DNA of 64,000 nucleotides. Source: Blautia coccoides (GTDB lineage: Bacteria > Bacillota > Clostridia > Lachnospirales > Lachnospiraceae). The translations under genes and the position numbers were made by a program. Below, one piece after another: positions 26,491 to 35,626 of this stretch. The notes under the pieces are model-generated. The model did no database searches. It saw only the letters and a list, made by a program, of their open reading frames with translations, and was not told the DNA's origin. The stretch lies in contig NZ_CP136422.1 in assembly GCF_034355335.1 (NCBI RefSeq), positions 5,244,501 to 5,308,500 on the forward strand, given 5' to 3'. Position 1 is the stretch's first letter. Every line of letters starts with the position of its first letter.

Positions 26491-28143
26491 CTATTCAGTA
26501 AAATATGCTTTTGTTATATCCATCTGCGTCCACATGCGTGTCACATCGTGCAGTTTTGAACTCATAATAGTATAAACACCACTGTTTTGTATTGGGCACC
26601 ACCATAGATATTCATTAAAATATTTTTCTTCCAGTTCTGCTGTCATAGTCTTAATTTGAGATTCATCAGTGGACTGCATCAGACTGGACCCCAGTTCGTA
26701 CGCTTCCTGGTAGCCTTCAGCCGGAAGGACACCTGCATGCATACTGTCATCTACATATCCATCTGAGAACCAAGCGCCTATAGTCGTTGCGTACGGTACC
26801 TCAGGTGATGTGACTGAGATATCCCAGCTCCCGTCTGTAGCATTTTGCAGTGATTTGAAGGTTGCCGGCTCATAGACATTCAGCTCAACATCCACATTGA
26901 TCTCCTTCAGTTGGTTTGCCAGTATTTCTGCGATTTTCTGATAATATCCGCTGGCATTATGTGTGATCAATGTCAAAGTCACACCGTCTTCCAGCCCTGC
27001 TTCTTTCATCAGTTCTTTCGCCTTATCCAGATTCGTCTTATAAGGCCAGGAATCTTTGTCATAAACGGTCAGATCCTGATAGCTGATCCCGTGCATACTA
27101 TAGCAGAGGGATCCCCATCCGTTAAAGGTTCCGTCAGAAATCTCTTCTCTGTTCATAGCATACATAATCGCTTGACGAAGCTGAAGGGGTTGCAGTTTTT
27201 CAGATGCCATATCGAAATAAATACTGTATGTCTGTACACTGGGTACATATAAGGTACTGAACTGATCCCCATATGTACCATCCTCCACACTTGTATAATC
27301 AGTAAAATCCGGGCTTGTGATCATATCAACACCGCCGGACTGCAATTCCATCATTGCCACGGATGGCTCTGCAAAGAATCTGCATATCACCTGATCAATA
27401 ATAGGCTTGTCCCCATAGTAATCATCAAACACTGACAATGTGACAGAGTCGCCTGACACCCACTGGTCAATTTTATACGGGCCGCAGCTTACAAATCCTT
27501 CCGTAAAGAAGACTCCTTCACTGCTGCTTCCCTCACACGCCTCCTTGCTGTATATGGGCCGTGTAGCTATCCTGTTCAGCAGCACGGTTCCCGATGAAAG
27601 GAGTTTAAAGTATACCGTGTAGTCATCCAAAGCCTTTGTATTCTCAAAATCTACTGAGGCATATTCTTTTGATGTCTGATATTTTTCTAGGCAGAAGATC
27701 ACATCGTCGGCGTTCAGCTCTGTTCCGTCATGCATCTTAATGCCCTCCCTTAAGTGGAAGGTAATACCGAGATTGTCCTCATCCCATTCATAAGACTCCG
27801 TAATAGAACCATCCGTAACCAACTCCGCAATACCATCATGATTCTCATCCACCTGTTTTAACAGGGTTGTCCCTATCATGGAGAGAAGCTGATATGCGGA
27901 ATCTGTCATACCGCCGTTCATAAAATCAAGTGTTGTAATAGAGTTCCCCATTCCGATCGTCAGCGTATCTTTTGCAGTTGTTCCTCCCCCGGAATTCTCC
28001 TCTGTTTTGTCTTCTGACTGCTTCCCGGTTTGTTCCGAAGACGGATCTGCTGTTTTTTTCTCAGCTCCCGAATTCCCGCATCCCATCATTCCCGCTGCCA
28101 GACATGCCGTCAGTGCCACTGCCCAAAACCTTCTTCCTTTCAT
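26491..28143 (-). CDS. Peptide/opine-type ABC substrate-binding lipoprotein (SBP_bac_5)
   Basis: A 550-residue extracellular binding protein. Lipobox LAAGMMGCGN puts the lipidated Cys at residue 22, and a Ser/Glu/Lys-rich linker follows. The family-5 hallmark region is present (ITFHLREGIKMHDGTELNAD, in two parts around residue 130), as is KPIIDQVICRF. Proteins of this family bind oligopeptides, dipeptides, nickel, glycosides and other larger molecules, so peptide specificity is not implied. It follows OppBCDF-type genes and precedes the FGGY kinase. ATG follows GAGGAGG. Confidence 0.92.
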   Translation of the reverse strand: MKGRRFWAVALTACLAAGMMGCGNSGAEKKTADPSSEQTGKQSEDKTEENSGGGTTAKDTLTIGMGNSITTLDFMNGGMTDSAYQLLSMIGTTLLKQVDENHDGIAELVTDGSITESYEWDEDNLGITFHLREGIKMHDGTELNADDVIFCLEKYQTSKEYASVDFENTKALDDYTVYFKLLSSGTVLLNRIATRPIYSKEACEGSSSEGVFFTEGFVSCGPYKIDQWVSGDSVTLSVFDDYYGDKPIIDQVICRFFAEPSVAMMELQSGGVDMITSPDFTDYTSVEDGTYGDQFSTLYVPSVQTYSIYFDMASEKLQPLQLRQAIMYAMNREEISDGTFNGWGSLCYSMHGISYQDLTVYDKDSWPYKTNLDKAKELMKEAGLEDGVTLTLITHNASGYYQKIAEILANQLKEINVDVELNVYEPATFKSLQNATDGSWDISVTSPEVPYATTIGAWFSDGYVDDSMHAGVLPAEGYQEAYELGSSLMQSTDESQIKTMTAELEEKYFNEYLWWCPIQNSGVYTIMSSKLHDVTRMWTQMDITKAYFTE

Positions 28144-28169
28144 TTCTTTTCCTCCTCTACATTATCTAA

Positions 28170-29132
28170 TTAGTGAATTTTATTAATCTCATGAACAAAA
28201 TGACAGCTTACCTCGTGTTTATCCCCGATCATTTCCACTTTGGGATTTTCTTTAAAACAAATATCCTCTGCATAGGGACATCTGGATGCAAACCGGCATC
28301 CCGGCCTTGGATTTATAGGTGATGTCAATTCTCCCTTCAGCTTTATCCTTCTGCGTTCATGTCGAACGTCCGGTACCGGAACGGCTGCCAGCAGAGCTTT
28401 TGTATAAGGATGAAGTGGATTTTCAAAAAGTTCCTCAGATTCTGCCTTCTCCACCATCTGTCCCAGATACATAACCATAATATGATTCGATATGTATTTC
28501 ACCACAGACAAATCATGGGTGATAAATACATAAGTCAACTGAGATGCCTCCTGGATATCCTGCATTAAATTTAGAATCTGTGCCTGGATCGATACGTCCA
28601 AAGCTGAAACTGGCTCATCACATACAATAAACTTTGGATTCAGGACCAAAGCCCTGGCAATTCCAATTCTCTGCCTCCGCCCGCCGTCCAGCTCATGAGG
28701 ATACGTATTTACCAGACGCCTAGCCAGTCCTACCGTGTCCATGATTTCATATACCCTTTCCTCCATTGCCTTTTTGCTGTATCCCCCGGCAATTTTCATA
28801 GGTTCCTCGATGGTCTGGTAAATTGTCATCCTTGGATTTAAAGACGCATACGGGTCCTGAAAAATAAGCTGCATCTCTTTCCTCAGCTCACTTAACTTTT
28901 GCCGGCTGACTTTTGTCACGTCTTCTCCCTTGTACAGAATTCTACCGCCTGTGTTGTCCAACAGATGAAGCAGTACACGTCCCAGTGTAGATTTTCCGCA
29001 TCCTGATTCCCCCACGACACCTAGTGTCTCACCTTTTTCTATGGAAAAGCTCACATCATCCACAGCATGCAGCACACCTGATTTCACATCAAAATATTTT
29101 TTTAAATGCTGTACTTCCAGTAATGTACTCAT
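28170..29132 (-). CDS. Opp/Dpp-type ABC importer ATPase, OppF-like
   Basis: A 320-residue ATPase. Walker A is GESGCGKSTLGR; Walker B is FIVCDEPVSALD; a C-terminal Cys/Pro-rich extension (CRFASRCPYAEDIC) is typical of oligopeptide importer ATPases and may bind an iron-sulfur cluster. The signature is LDGGRRQRIGIARAL instead of the usual LSGGQQQR, a variant seen among clostridial paralogs. The start overlaps the OppD-like stop by 4 bases. Confidence 0.93.
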   Translation of the reverse strand: MSTLLEVQHLKKYFDVKSGVLHAVDDVSFSIEKGETLGVVGESGCGKSTLGRVLLHLLDNTGGRILYKGEDVTKVSRQKLSELRKEMQLIFQDPYASLNPRMTIYQTIEEPMKIAGGYSKKAMEERVYEIMDTVGLARRLVNTYPHELDGGRRQRIGIARALVLNPKFIVCDEPVSALDVSIQAQILNLMQDIQEASQLTYVFITHDLSVVKYISNHIMVMYLGQMVEKAESEELFENPLHPYTKALLAAVPVPDVRHERRRIKLKGELTSPINPRPGCRFASRCPYAEDICFKENPKVEMIGDKHEVSCHFVHEINKIH

Positions 29133-30139
29133 GCGTTCACCTCCCCATCTGCGCAGTATAAATTATGGAAACATCTTACCCAATGCCCGTCTTCAATCTC
29201 CATAAGTCCCGGAGCCTGCTGCACACATTTCTCTTTACAATGTCTGCACCTTTCACCGAATTTGCAGCCTTCTGCCAGATTAGACGGGTCCGGCATCAGC
29301 CCCTCGATAGGCTTCAGCCTTCTGCTTTTACTTTTCAGGCTTGGAAGGGAATCAATAAGGCCTCTCGTATAAGGATGGGCCGTATGTTCAAAAATCTGCC
29401 ATGCAGTACCCAATTCCACTATCTCTCCGGCATACATAATAGCAACGCGATTACACATCTCAGCTACCACTCCCAGATCATGAGTGATCAATAGAACCGA
29501 GGTATTCATCTTCTCCTTCAGTTCATTCATCATGTCCAGTACCTGCGCCTGGATTGTCACATCCAAAGCTGTTGTAGGCTCATCTGCGATGAGAAGCTGG
29601 GGTGAACAGGCCAGTGCCATAGCAATCACTACACGCTGTTTCATACCACCGGAGAACTGATGTGGATATTCATTATAACGGTCGTTGGATATTCCTACAG
29701 TTTCCAGCATTTTTTCTGCCCGTTTCTGAGCCTCCTGTTTATTCACGTTCTGGTGCAGTCTGATTACCTCCGCAACCTGCTCCCCAACTTTATGAACAGG
29801 ATTCAAAGCTGTCATGGGGTCCTGAAAAATCATGGAAATCTGATGTCCCCGGACAGCACGCATCTCTCTTTCTGAAAACTGAAACAAATTTTTTCCCTCA
29901 TACTCAATACTTCCATTCATTACTCTTCCCGGGAGCGACTGTATCAGTCCCAGGATTCCAAGTGCCACGGTTGTCTTTCCTGCACCTGTTTCCCCTACAA
30001 GACCGATCGTCTCCCCATGAAGAATATCCAGGCTGAAATGATCCACCGCCTTACACGTTCCCATATCTCTTGTAATATAATAAATGAATAAATCCTTGAT
30101 AGACACAATAGCATCTTTCTTATTTACCTTCTCTGTCAT
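29129..30139 (-). CDS. Opp/Dpp-type ABC importer ATPase, OppD-like
   Basis: A 336-residue ATPase. Walker A is [12 protein letters not shown]; the signature is [15 protein letters not shown]; Walker B is [12 protein letters not shown]; the C-terminal extension has [14 protein letters not shown], again the cysteine-rich motif of this subfamily. It follows the OppC-like gene by 12 bases and its ATG comes after GAGGCGGCAT. It forms a heterodimer with the OppF-like protein. Confidence 0.93.
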   Translation of the reverse strand: MTEKVNKKDAIVSIKDLFIYYITRDMGTCKAVDHFSLDILHGETIGLVGETGAGKTTVALGILGLIQSLPGRVMNGSIEYEGKNLFQFSEREMRAVRGHQISMIFQDPMTALNPVHKVGEQVAEVIRLHQNVNKQEAQKRAEKMLETVGISNDRYNEYPHQFSGGMKQRVVIAMALACSPQLLIADEPTTALDVTIQAQVLDMMNELKEKMNTSVLLITHDLGVVAEMCNRVAIMYAGEIVELGTAWQIFEHTAHPYTRGLIDSLPSLKSKSRRLKPIEGLMPDPSNLAEGCKFGERCRHCKEKCVQQAPGLMEIEDGHWVRCFHNLYCADGEVNA

Positions 30140-30151
30140 ATGCCGCCTCCA

Positions 30152-31027
30152 TCAATTCTTCATTCTGGGATCAAGTGCATCCCTCAGCCCGTCACCGATC
30201 AGGTTGATAGACAATACTGTTACTGCAATGAAACATCCCGGCACAGTGACAAGATACGGATAGGAAAGAATATATTTTCTGCCCGTGGAAATCAGTGCTC
30301 CCCACTCCGGCATAGGCGGCTGAACCCCCAATCCCAGGAAGCTTAAGGACGCTGTAAAGAGCAGTGCCTGTGCCAGGCTCATGGTTGTCTTGATGATCAA
30401 TGGCGAGAGTACATTTGGAAGTATATGTTTAAAAATAATTCGGCTGTCTCTGGCATCTATGGCTCTTGCAGCCTCCACATATTCCTGATCCTTAACTGTG
30501 AGGATAGGTCCGCGCACCATTCTGGCAACAGAAGGCATTGCCGGAACCGCAACAGCAATCATGGTATTCACAAGTCCTGTGCCAAGCGTCGCTGAAATGA
30601 CCATTGCCAAAAGCAGGCTTGGTATCGCACTGAACACATCAAGAATACGCATTATCACATCATCCACCCTGCCCTGGTAAAATCCTGCGACAGCTCCCAG
30701 AACAGTGCCGAATATCAAGGAAAGCGAAGTGGAACCGAATGCCACAAGCAATGAAATCCTGCCTCCGTACAGGACTCTGGCCAGCATACTGCGCCCCAGA
30801 TCATCTGTACCAAGGATTCCTCCCGAACCCGGCGCTAAAAAACGGGACCCTATATTCTGTGCGTCATATCCCTCCGGGCAGATGACCCCTGCCAACAGGC
30901 ATACAGCTACGATCACCACAATAAACGCCATTCCGAACATCGCTGTCTTAATTCTGAAAAAACGGCTCATGGCCTCCTGGAAGAGACTTTTTTTCTTGAC
31001 AGCATTCATACTTATATCACTCTTCAT
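30152..31027 (-). CDS. Opp/Dpp-type ABC importer permease, OppC-like
   Basis: A 291-residue permease with six membrane segments. The N-terminal domain of OppC proteins is recognisable (FFRIKTAMFGMAFIVVI), followed by FLAPGSGGILGTDDLGRSML, the GTD-D-GRD-like hallmark. The EAA loop is YVEAARAIDARDSRIIFKHI, and the end is INLIGDGLRDALDPRMKN. It follows the OppB-like gene after one base. It forms the membrane channel with OppB. Confidence 0.94.
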   Translation of the reverse strand: MKSDISMNAVKKKSLFQEAMSRFFRIKTAMFGMAFIVVIVAVCLLAGVICPEGYDAQNIGSRFLAPGSGGILGTDDLGRSMLARVLYGGRISLLVAFGSTSLSLIFGTVLGAVAGFYQGRVDDVIMRILDVFSAIPSLLLAMVISATLGTGLVNTMIAVAVPAMPSVARMVRGPILTVKDQEYVEAARAIDARDSRIIFKHILPNVLSPLIIKTTMSLAQALLFTASLSFLGLGVQPPMPEWGALISTGRKYILSYPYLVTVPGCFIAVTVLSINLIGDGLRDALDPRMKN

Positions 31028-31028
31028 G

Positions 31029-32006
31029 CTAATTGCCTCCCTCCAGTTTCTTTGCTTTTTTCCTTTTAGCCGAAGCGTTTTTAAAATTTTCTTTTACACG
31101 CGGGTCAATCCCGGCATAAGCCAAATCCACTAAAAGGTTTACAATACATACGGCAACTGTGAGGAGTATTACCGCGCCTCTTATCTGCGGATAATCCCGG
31201 GCACCGATCGCATCATACATAAGCTTACCAAGACCGGGGATTGCAAATACTGTCTCGCAGACCATAGCACCGCCCAGGTTTGTGGCAAAAATATTTCCCA
31301 TATTAGTTACAATAGGAATAAATGCATTTCTCAATACATGGTTCCATGTTATGACCCTTTCTTTCTGCCCTTTTGCCCTGGCTGTCCTTACAAAATCCTG
31401 ATCCAGATAATCCAGCATAGAAGACCTGGTAATTCTCATTGTGGAACAGGAGCAAATAATCCCCAGTGTGGTGGCTGGCAGCACTATGTACTTCGGTCCG
31501 TAGAAACCGGATACCGGGAACCACTGAAGCTTTACCGCAAATGCCAGTATCAGAAGCAAACCCAGCCAAAATTCCGGAATAGACACCCCCAGTACAGAAA
31601 AACACTGTGCCAGGTTATCCTGCCATTTTCCTCTGTGCAGCGCTGCCCATATTCCCAGCAGACATCCCACTACCGTTGCAATAATGGTCATAGAAAGCGC
31701 AAGTACAAAAGTTTTTGGAAACCGTTCCACGATCTCCGCTGTAACAGACCGGCCCGAGCGGTAAGAAATCCCAAAATCCCCTTTTGTCACAATATTCCAC
31801 ATATATTTCCCATACTGGATCAGCAGGGGTTTATCCAAATCATATCTTGCATGAAACTCATCTATCTGCTCCACGGTAGCATTGTCTCCCAACACCATCC
31901 TTGCAGGATCTCCCGGAGATAAATATAAGAGCAGAAAGACCAGAAAAGAAACCCCGATCAAAACGGGAATAATCTGGAGAAATCTCTTCAACGTATATCT
32001 AGCCAT
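31029..32006 (-). CDS. Opp/Dpp-type ABC importer permease, OppB-like
   Basis: A 325-residue permease: first segment YTLKRFLQIIPVLIGVSFLV, then the LSPGDPARMVLGDNAT motif, the EAA loop YLDQDFVRTARAKGQKERVI, and the ending LVDLAYAGIDPRVKENFKNA of the family. ATG follows AAGGTAGGTGGAAT. It begins the transporter part of the operon after the two NTF2-like genes, with a gap of 51 bases. Confidence 0.94.
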   Translation of the reverse strand: MARYTLKRFLQIIPVLIGVSFLVFLLLYLSPGDPARMVLGDNATVEQIDEFHARYDLDKPLLIQYGKYMWNIVTKGDFGISYRSGRSVTAEIVERFPKTFVLALSMTIIATVVGCLLGIWAALHRGKWQDNLAQCFSVLGVSIPEFWLGLLLILAFAVKLQWFPVSGFYGPKYIVLPATTLGIICSCSTMRITRSSMLDYLDQDFVRTARAKGQKERVITWNHVLRNAFIPIVTNMGNIFATNLGGAMVCETVFAIPGLGKLMYDAIGARDYPQIRGAVILLTVAVCIVNLLVDLAYAGIDPRVKENFKNASAKRKKAKKLEGGN

Positions 32007-32057
32007 ATTCCACCTACCTTTTCTGACTTTATTTTTCCTCGTCTTTTGCTTTCTTCC

Positions 32058-32759
32058 TCAAACAGTAAAAGTGTCCCGGTCCTTTTTTGTCATAAGGTTA
32101 ATATACATCCAGCCGTCATCCGTCTCAACTGGAAACATCTTCCATGTATCCTTTCCCGGAGGTTCCGGCACCGGTTTTCTCACTTCATCTTTCCGATAAG
32201 CATATTTCCCGAGGAAATTTCTGTCCTGTTCAGGTGTCAGCGGCGGCCTGGTATTCGTGGGTTCCATATTCTTTACCCATCCCTGGTGATATTCATTTTT
32301 AGTGGTTCTCTGCCATGCGCCCGATAGTATTTTCCATTCTCCATCTTCCCTGACATGAGTTCCTGGCACCATTCCAAGGCTGATCAATGCCATCGGTTTT
32401 TCACGAAATTTTGATAAACCTTCTACTCCCAATGACCACCACACTGCCCTGGCTTTTGTACAATCATCATTCACTTCTATAATGGGTGTTGTCAGCGGAT
32501 GAATCAGAGAATTTCCTTCCAGACTGTCCACAACAGCCTTTGCTCTGAATTTCATCTCTCCTTCTACATCAAAATCCGGGTGTCTGAGCGCTTTAAGCTC
32601 TCTTCTTTTTTCCCCAATATGCTGGTCATCATGGAATGCAGCTGCCTGTCCTCTCAGATTCTTAATTTCCCATACAGAGAGAAGTTTTTCCACACGCTGC
32701 TCCAGCCTGGCAAACTCCGCCTCGCAAAGTCCATTGATATCCTCCATGCTAATCCCCAT
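32058..32759 (-). CDS. NTF2/SnoaL-like protein, second of a tandem pair
   Basis: A 233-residue cytoplasmic protein. The first 160 residues look like an NTF2/SnoaL-type cone fold: an N-terminal helix pair, then strands with PIIEVNDDCTKARAVWW and HVREDGEWKILSGAWQRT. A Pro-rich, charged tail follows. It resembles the neighbouring 223-residue protein in the motif (T)TP-IEV-(D)-TAKAVWW and in the tail (NRP/TRPPLTP). Such folds act as isomerases, dehydratases, cyclases or simple binding proteins. I cannot tell which. It sits between its paralog and the Opp permease genes. Start ATG after GAGGGAG. Confidence 0.7.
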   Translation of the reverse strand: MGISMEDINGLCEAEFARLEQRVEKLLSVWEIKNLRGQAAAFHDDQHIGEKRRELKALRHPDFDVEGEMKFRAKAVVDSLEGNSLIHPLTTPIIEVNDDCTKARAVWWSLGVEGLSKFREKPMALISLGMVPGTHVREDGEWKILSGAWQRTTKNEYHQGWVKNMEPTNTRPPLTPEQDRNFLGKYAYRKDEVRKPVPEPPGKDTWKMFPVETDDGWMYINLMTKKDRDTFTV

Positions 32760-32776
32760 ATCTGCTCCCTCACTTT

Positions 32777-33448
32777 CTATTTTGTCTTATCTCTGCACAG
32801 CATCCAGTCAGCAGTACCTTCGTGGACAGCATATGGTCTTGGACATGCCGGGACAGCCTCCCTGACTGCGAGAGGGGAATACGGGTTGTGATAAGTTGTT
32901 GGCTTTGCCAACGGATGCACCGGGGTATTCGGCCTGTTTATCATACTGGTATCTTCTGTCCACCCCTTGTCATAAGAACATTTGATATAGCGGAAATAAT
33001 GAAAATGCCAGATTTTCCACTCTTCACCCTCTCTGATAAAATCTGCACCGATCATTCCCCATGCCCAAATCGCCTCCGGCTCACTACCTTCTTTCACAAC
33101 AGCACCGCCTCCCGGGCACCACCAGACAGCCTTGGCAGTATGTAAATCTTCAGCCACCTCGATCATAGGTGTCGTGAGCTGTAAATCCAGCATCTCTCCC
33201 TTTACCGGGGTCTTCCCCACAACTTCCTCCACGATCACTTTGACTGCTTCTGGTCCTTGAAAAACACCCTCATCCGCATACTCCAGGGATACATCTTCTT
33301 CTTCCAATGCAAAATGCAATAGTATCTTATCTGCTTGTCTGAAATTAAAGGCAGCTACTGTCCTTCCCATTTCATTCTGAATTTCCTGATATGCCTCCAA
33401 TTTCTGTAAGTTTTTAAATACATCCTTTTTTCTGGCTTCTGTTATCAT
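32777..33448 (-). CDS. NTF2/SnoaL-like protein, first of a tandem pair
   Basis: A 223-residue cytoplasmic protein. Residues about 25-165 fit an NTF2/SnoaL-like fold (TPMIEVAEDLHTAKAVWW, FIREGEEWKIWHFHYFRYI), then an extended tail rich in Pro and Tyr (PVHPLAKPTTYHNPYSP). Two His residues in WHFHYF may line a pocket. It lies 19 bases after the SDR gene and 17 before its paralog. BaiE and polyketide cyclases show that such proteins can modify polycyclic or enolic substrates; function here is inferred only to be catabolic. Confidence 0.7.
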   Translation of the reverse strand: MITEARKKDVFKNLQKLEAYQEIQNEMGRTVAAFNFRQADKILLHFALEEEDVSLEYADEGVFQGPEAVKVIVEEVVGKTPVKGEMLDLQLTTPMIEVAEDLHTAKAVWWCPGGGAVVKEGSEPEAIWAWGMIGADFIREGEEWKIWHFHYFRYIKCSYDKGWTEDTSMINRPNTPVHPLAKPTTYHNPYSPLAVREAVPACPRPYAVHEGTADWMLCRDKTK

Positions 33449-33467
33449 ATCTTAATCTCCTCACAAT

Positions 33468-34244
33468 TTATCTGGCCAAATGCAGGCCACCGTCAACCGG
33501 CAGTATCACACCGTTTATATAGCTGGATGCCGGAGAGAGCAGAAACATGATCGCTGCTGCCTCTTCCTCCGGCCGTCCCGGCCGTCCCATGGGATTGATA
33601 TCAATCAGATGCTGCATAAATTCACCTTCCACAGCGCTGTGATTTCTCGGCGTATGGATAGGCCCTCCCGGGCATACACAGTTAATTCTTGTCTTACCGT
33701 TTAATTCTATTGCCTGATGTCTGGTATAACCTGCGATGGCCGATTTTGCAGACGCATACCAGGGATCTCCGCCGCCGCCTTCCCAGATACCCGCCAGAGC
33801 TGCTACATTTACAATCGCTGAGCCTGGACCCGGATCCGTTGCTTCAAATGCACGGCACAGTCTGTGGATCAGGCCTACCGCTACGGCAATAACCTCTTCA
33901 AATTCCCACTGACTGTTCAGCATCTTGGGACCTGCCACATTCGCCAAATAGAGAGGCCTACAGAATTTCAGTGTTTCCTTCATAGCCCGCTCCACATCCG
34001 CATCCTTGGACAAGTCAGCCTGAATGGGCTTGATATTCCTTCCTGCACTTCCTGCCCGCTCTATGGTTTCCCTGACACCATCTGCATACATGTCCCACGC
34101 TGCCACCTTTAATCCATCCTGTGCTGCCAAAATTGCTGTAGCAGCTCCAATACCGCTTGCAGCCCCAGTGACAATAATTCCGGTACCTTCCTGCGCTGCC
34201 CATCCATCAAAAATAATTTCCGGCTCTCTGTAATTTTCTGCCAT
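33468..34244 (-). CDS. Short-chain dehydrogenase/reductase with an altered active site
   Basis: A 258-residue Rossmann-fold protein. The coenzyme site is TGAASGIGAAT; the NVAGPK segment and the YASAK motif (catalytic Tyr and Lys) are present; the end is GVILPVDGGLHLAR, typical of classical SDRs. The catalytic Ser usually found 13-15 residues before the Tyr is replaced: the strand reads VNVAALAGI where NISS would be expected. An Ala here is unusual, so the activity may be weak or another residue may substitute. First gene of the importer operon; ATG follows AAGGAGGAATAAAGGAA. Confidence 0.88.
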   Translation of the reverse strand: MAENYREPEIIFDGWAAQEGTGIIVTGAASGIGAATAILAAQDGLKVAAWDMYADGVRETIERAGSAGRNIKPIQADLSKDADVERAMKETLKFCRPLYLANVAGPKMLNSQWEFEEVIAVAVGLIHRLCRAFEATDPGPGSAIVNVAALAGIWEGGGGDPWYASAKSAIAGYTRHQAIELNGKTRINCVCPGGPIHTPRNHSAVEGEFMQHLIDINPMGRPGRPEEEAAAIMFLLSPASSYINGVILPVDGGLHLAR

Positions 34245-34337
34245 TTCCTTTATTCCTCCTTAGAACAATGTCTTTTAGAATTTTTATGACTTTACTATAT
34301 CACGCGCAGCAGACAGCACACATTTTATGCCCTTTTT

Positions 34338-34349
34338 GCACAAATGTGC
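34338..34349. promoter_or_regulatory. Palindromic operator, copy 1
   Basis: GCACAAATGTGC, arms GCACA/TGTGC with central AA, 89 bases upstream of the SDR start and 186 upstream of the SorC-type gene in the divergent gap. The same palindrome with central TT occurs in the ulaG promoter region at 38779-38790. The SorC-type protein is the likely binder. Apart from this, the 290-base gap 34245-34534 is AT-rich promoter sequence. Confidence 0.7.
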
Positions 34350-34534
34350 GTTTTTATTCAGGACACTTACATATTTAAGATTGGATTTTCCATTGTTTGA
34401 TATGTTTTCAACTATTCACATGAAATATCTATTTTTTTCTCAAAGTTTTCCTACCATTATTTTTTCATAAATATCTTTCTTAACATTTTTAAACATGCTA
34501 TACTGTTTTCAGATTAATATAAGAGGTATTTGTA

Positions 34535-35500
34535 ATGACAGAGAAAGAACTTAAAAAATTAAGTCTTCTTGCGGAAGTAGCCTGTGATTATTACGAACGC
34601 GGATTAGACCAGTCAGAGATAGCTGACCGCTTGTATCTTTCCAGAACCCGTGTGTCACGTCTCCTGAAAGAAGCCATGGAAAAGGGAATTGTAAAAATAA
34701 CCATTGATTACAGCTATGAAAAATATAACCGCCATTATGAATTGGAAGAACGATTTCTTAGCCGTTTTCCTTTAAAAAATGTACTGATACTGAACAACCG
34801 CAACCGGGATCTGCGGTTTCTGCAAAGAGATGTGGCTAATTTGGCTGCATCTTATGTGACTGACAGCCTGAAAAAAAATATGGTAATCGGTACGGCCTGG
34901 GGTACTACACTGGCTGATATGCTTAAATTCCTGTATCCGGTAGATATTCCCGTTGACGTTGTACAGCTTATGGGCGCAGTGCCGTGTAAAACGCCCAACT
35001 GTACACCTCAGTCTATTGTTGCCGGAATGGCGGACCGTCTGGGAGGACATGCTGACTTTCTGAATATGCCTCTTTATATTGAAGATGATTATGTGCGTGA
35101 AAAAATCTGCAAGGACAGCAATAATGCCGTGATCTTAAATAAGGGAATGTTCTCCGATATGATAATAACCAGCGTAATTGACGTGGAACGCGTGGGAGAA
35201 AAAGATATCTGGCTGGGATATATGACACCTGAACTCTATGAGGAATTGATACAGAAAGGTGCGGTAGGTTCTATTTTTGCTCATTTTTATGACAAAAACG
35301 GAAATGAAATCAACTGTGCCTGGAATCAGAAATGTGTGAGTATCCCCTTTAAGTATATCAAAAGTGTACCTGATGTGGTGGTGGTGGCCTCTTCTCCTCT
35401 GAAAGCGCAGGCAATTCTCTCCGCAATAAAAGGAAACCTGATCGACACCCTGGTGACTGATGGAACAACTGCTACTGCTGTATTGAATCTTCTACAGTAA
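34535..35500 (+). CDS. SorC/DeoR-type sugar-responsive regulator
   Basis: A 321-residue regulator. The N-terminal winged helix has the SorC hallmark (YERGLDQSEIADRLYLSRTR, then VSRLLKEAMEKGIVKI). The C-terminal sugar-phosphate-binding domain shows VIGTAWGTTLADML, VQLMGAVP and a LVTDGTTATAVLNLL end. The effector in this family is usually a phosphorylated sugar, which would fit a pathway with an FGGY kinase. It is transcribed divergently from the SDR/importer operon. ATG follows AAGAGGTATTTGTA. Confidence 0.93.
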   Translation: MTEKELKKLSLLAEVACDYYERGLDQSEIADRLYLSRTRVSRLLKEAMEKGIVKITIDYSYEKYNRHYELEERFLSRFPLKNVLILNNRNRDLRFLQRDVANLAASYVTDSLKKNMVIGTAWGTTLADMLKFLYPVDIPVDVVQLMGAVPCKTPNCTPQSIVAGMADRLGGHADFLNMPLYIEDDYVREKICKDSNNAVILNKGMFSDMIITSVIDVERVGEKDIWLGYMTPELYEELIQKGAVGSIFAHFYDKNGNEINCAWNQKCVSIPFKYIKSVPDVVVVASSPLKAQAILSAIKGNLIDTLVTDGTTATAVLNLLQ

Positions 35501-35626
35501 TTTTATAATTAAATCTATAATTTCACTACTGGCATATATTTATTTGTTCAGCCGCCAGTGTTCCATCCAGCCGGAAACTATACTGACTGGATGGAACAGG
35601 TCTCTCCTCTTATGGATGCTTTTTTT

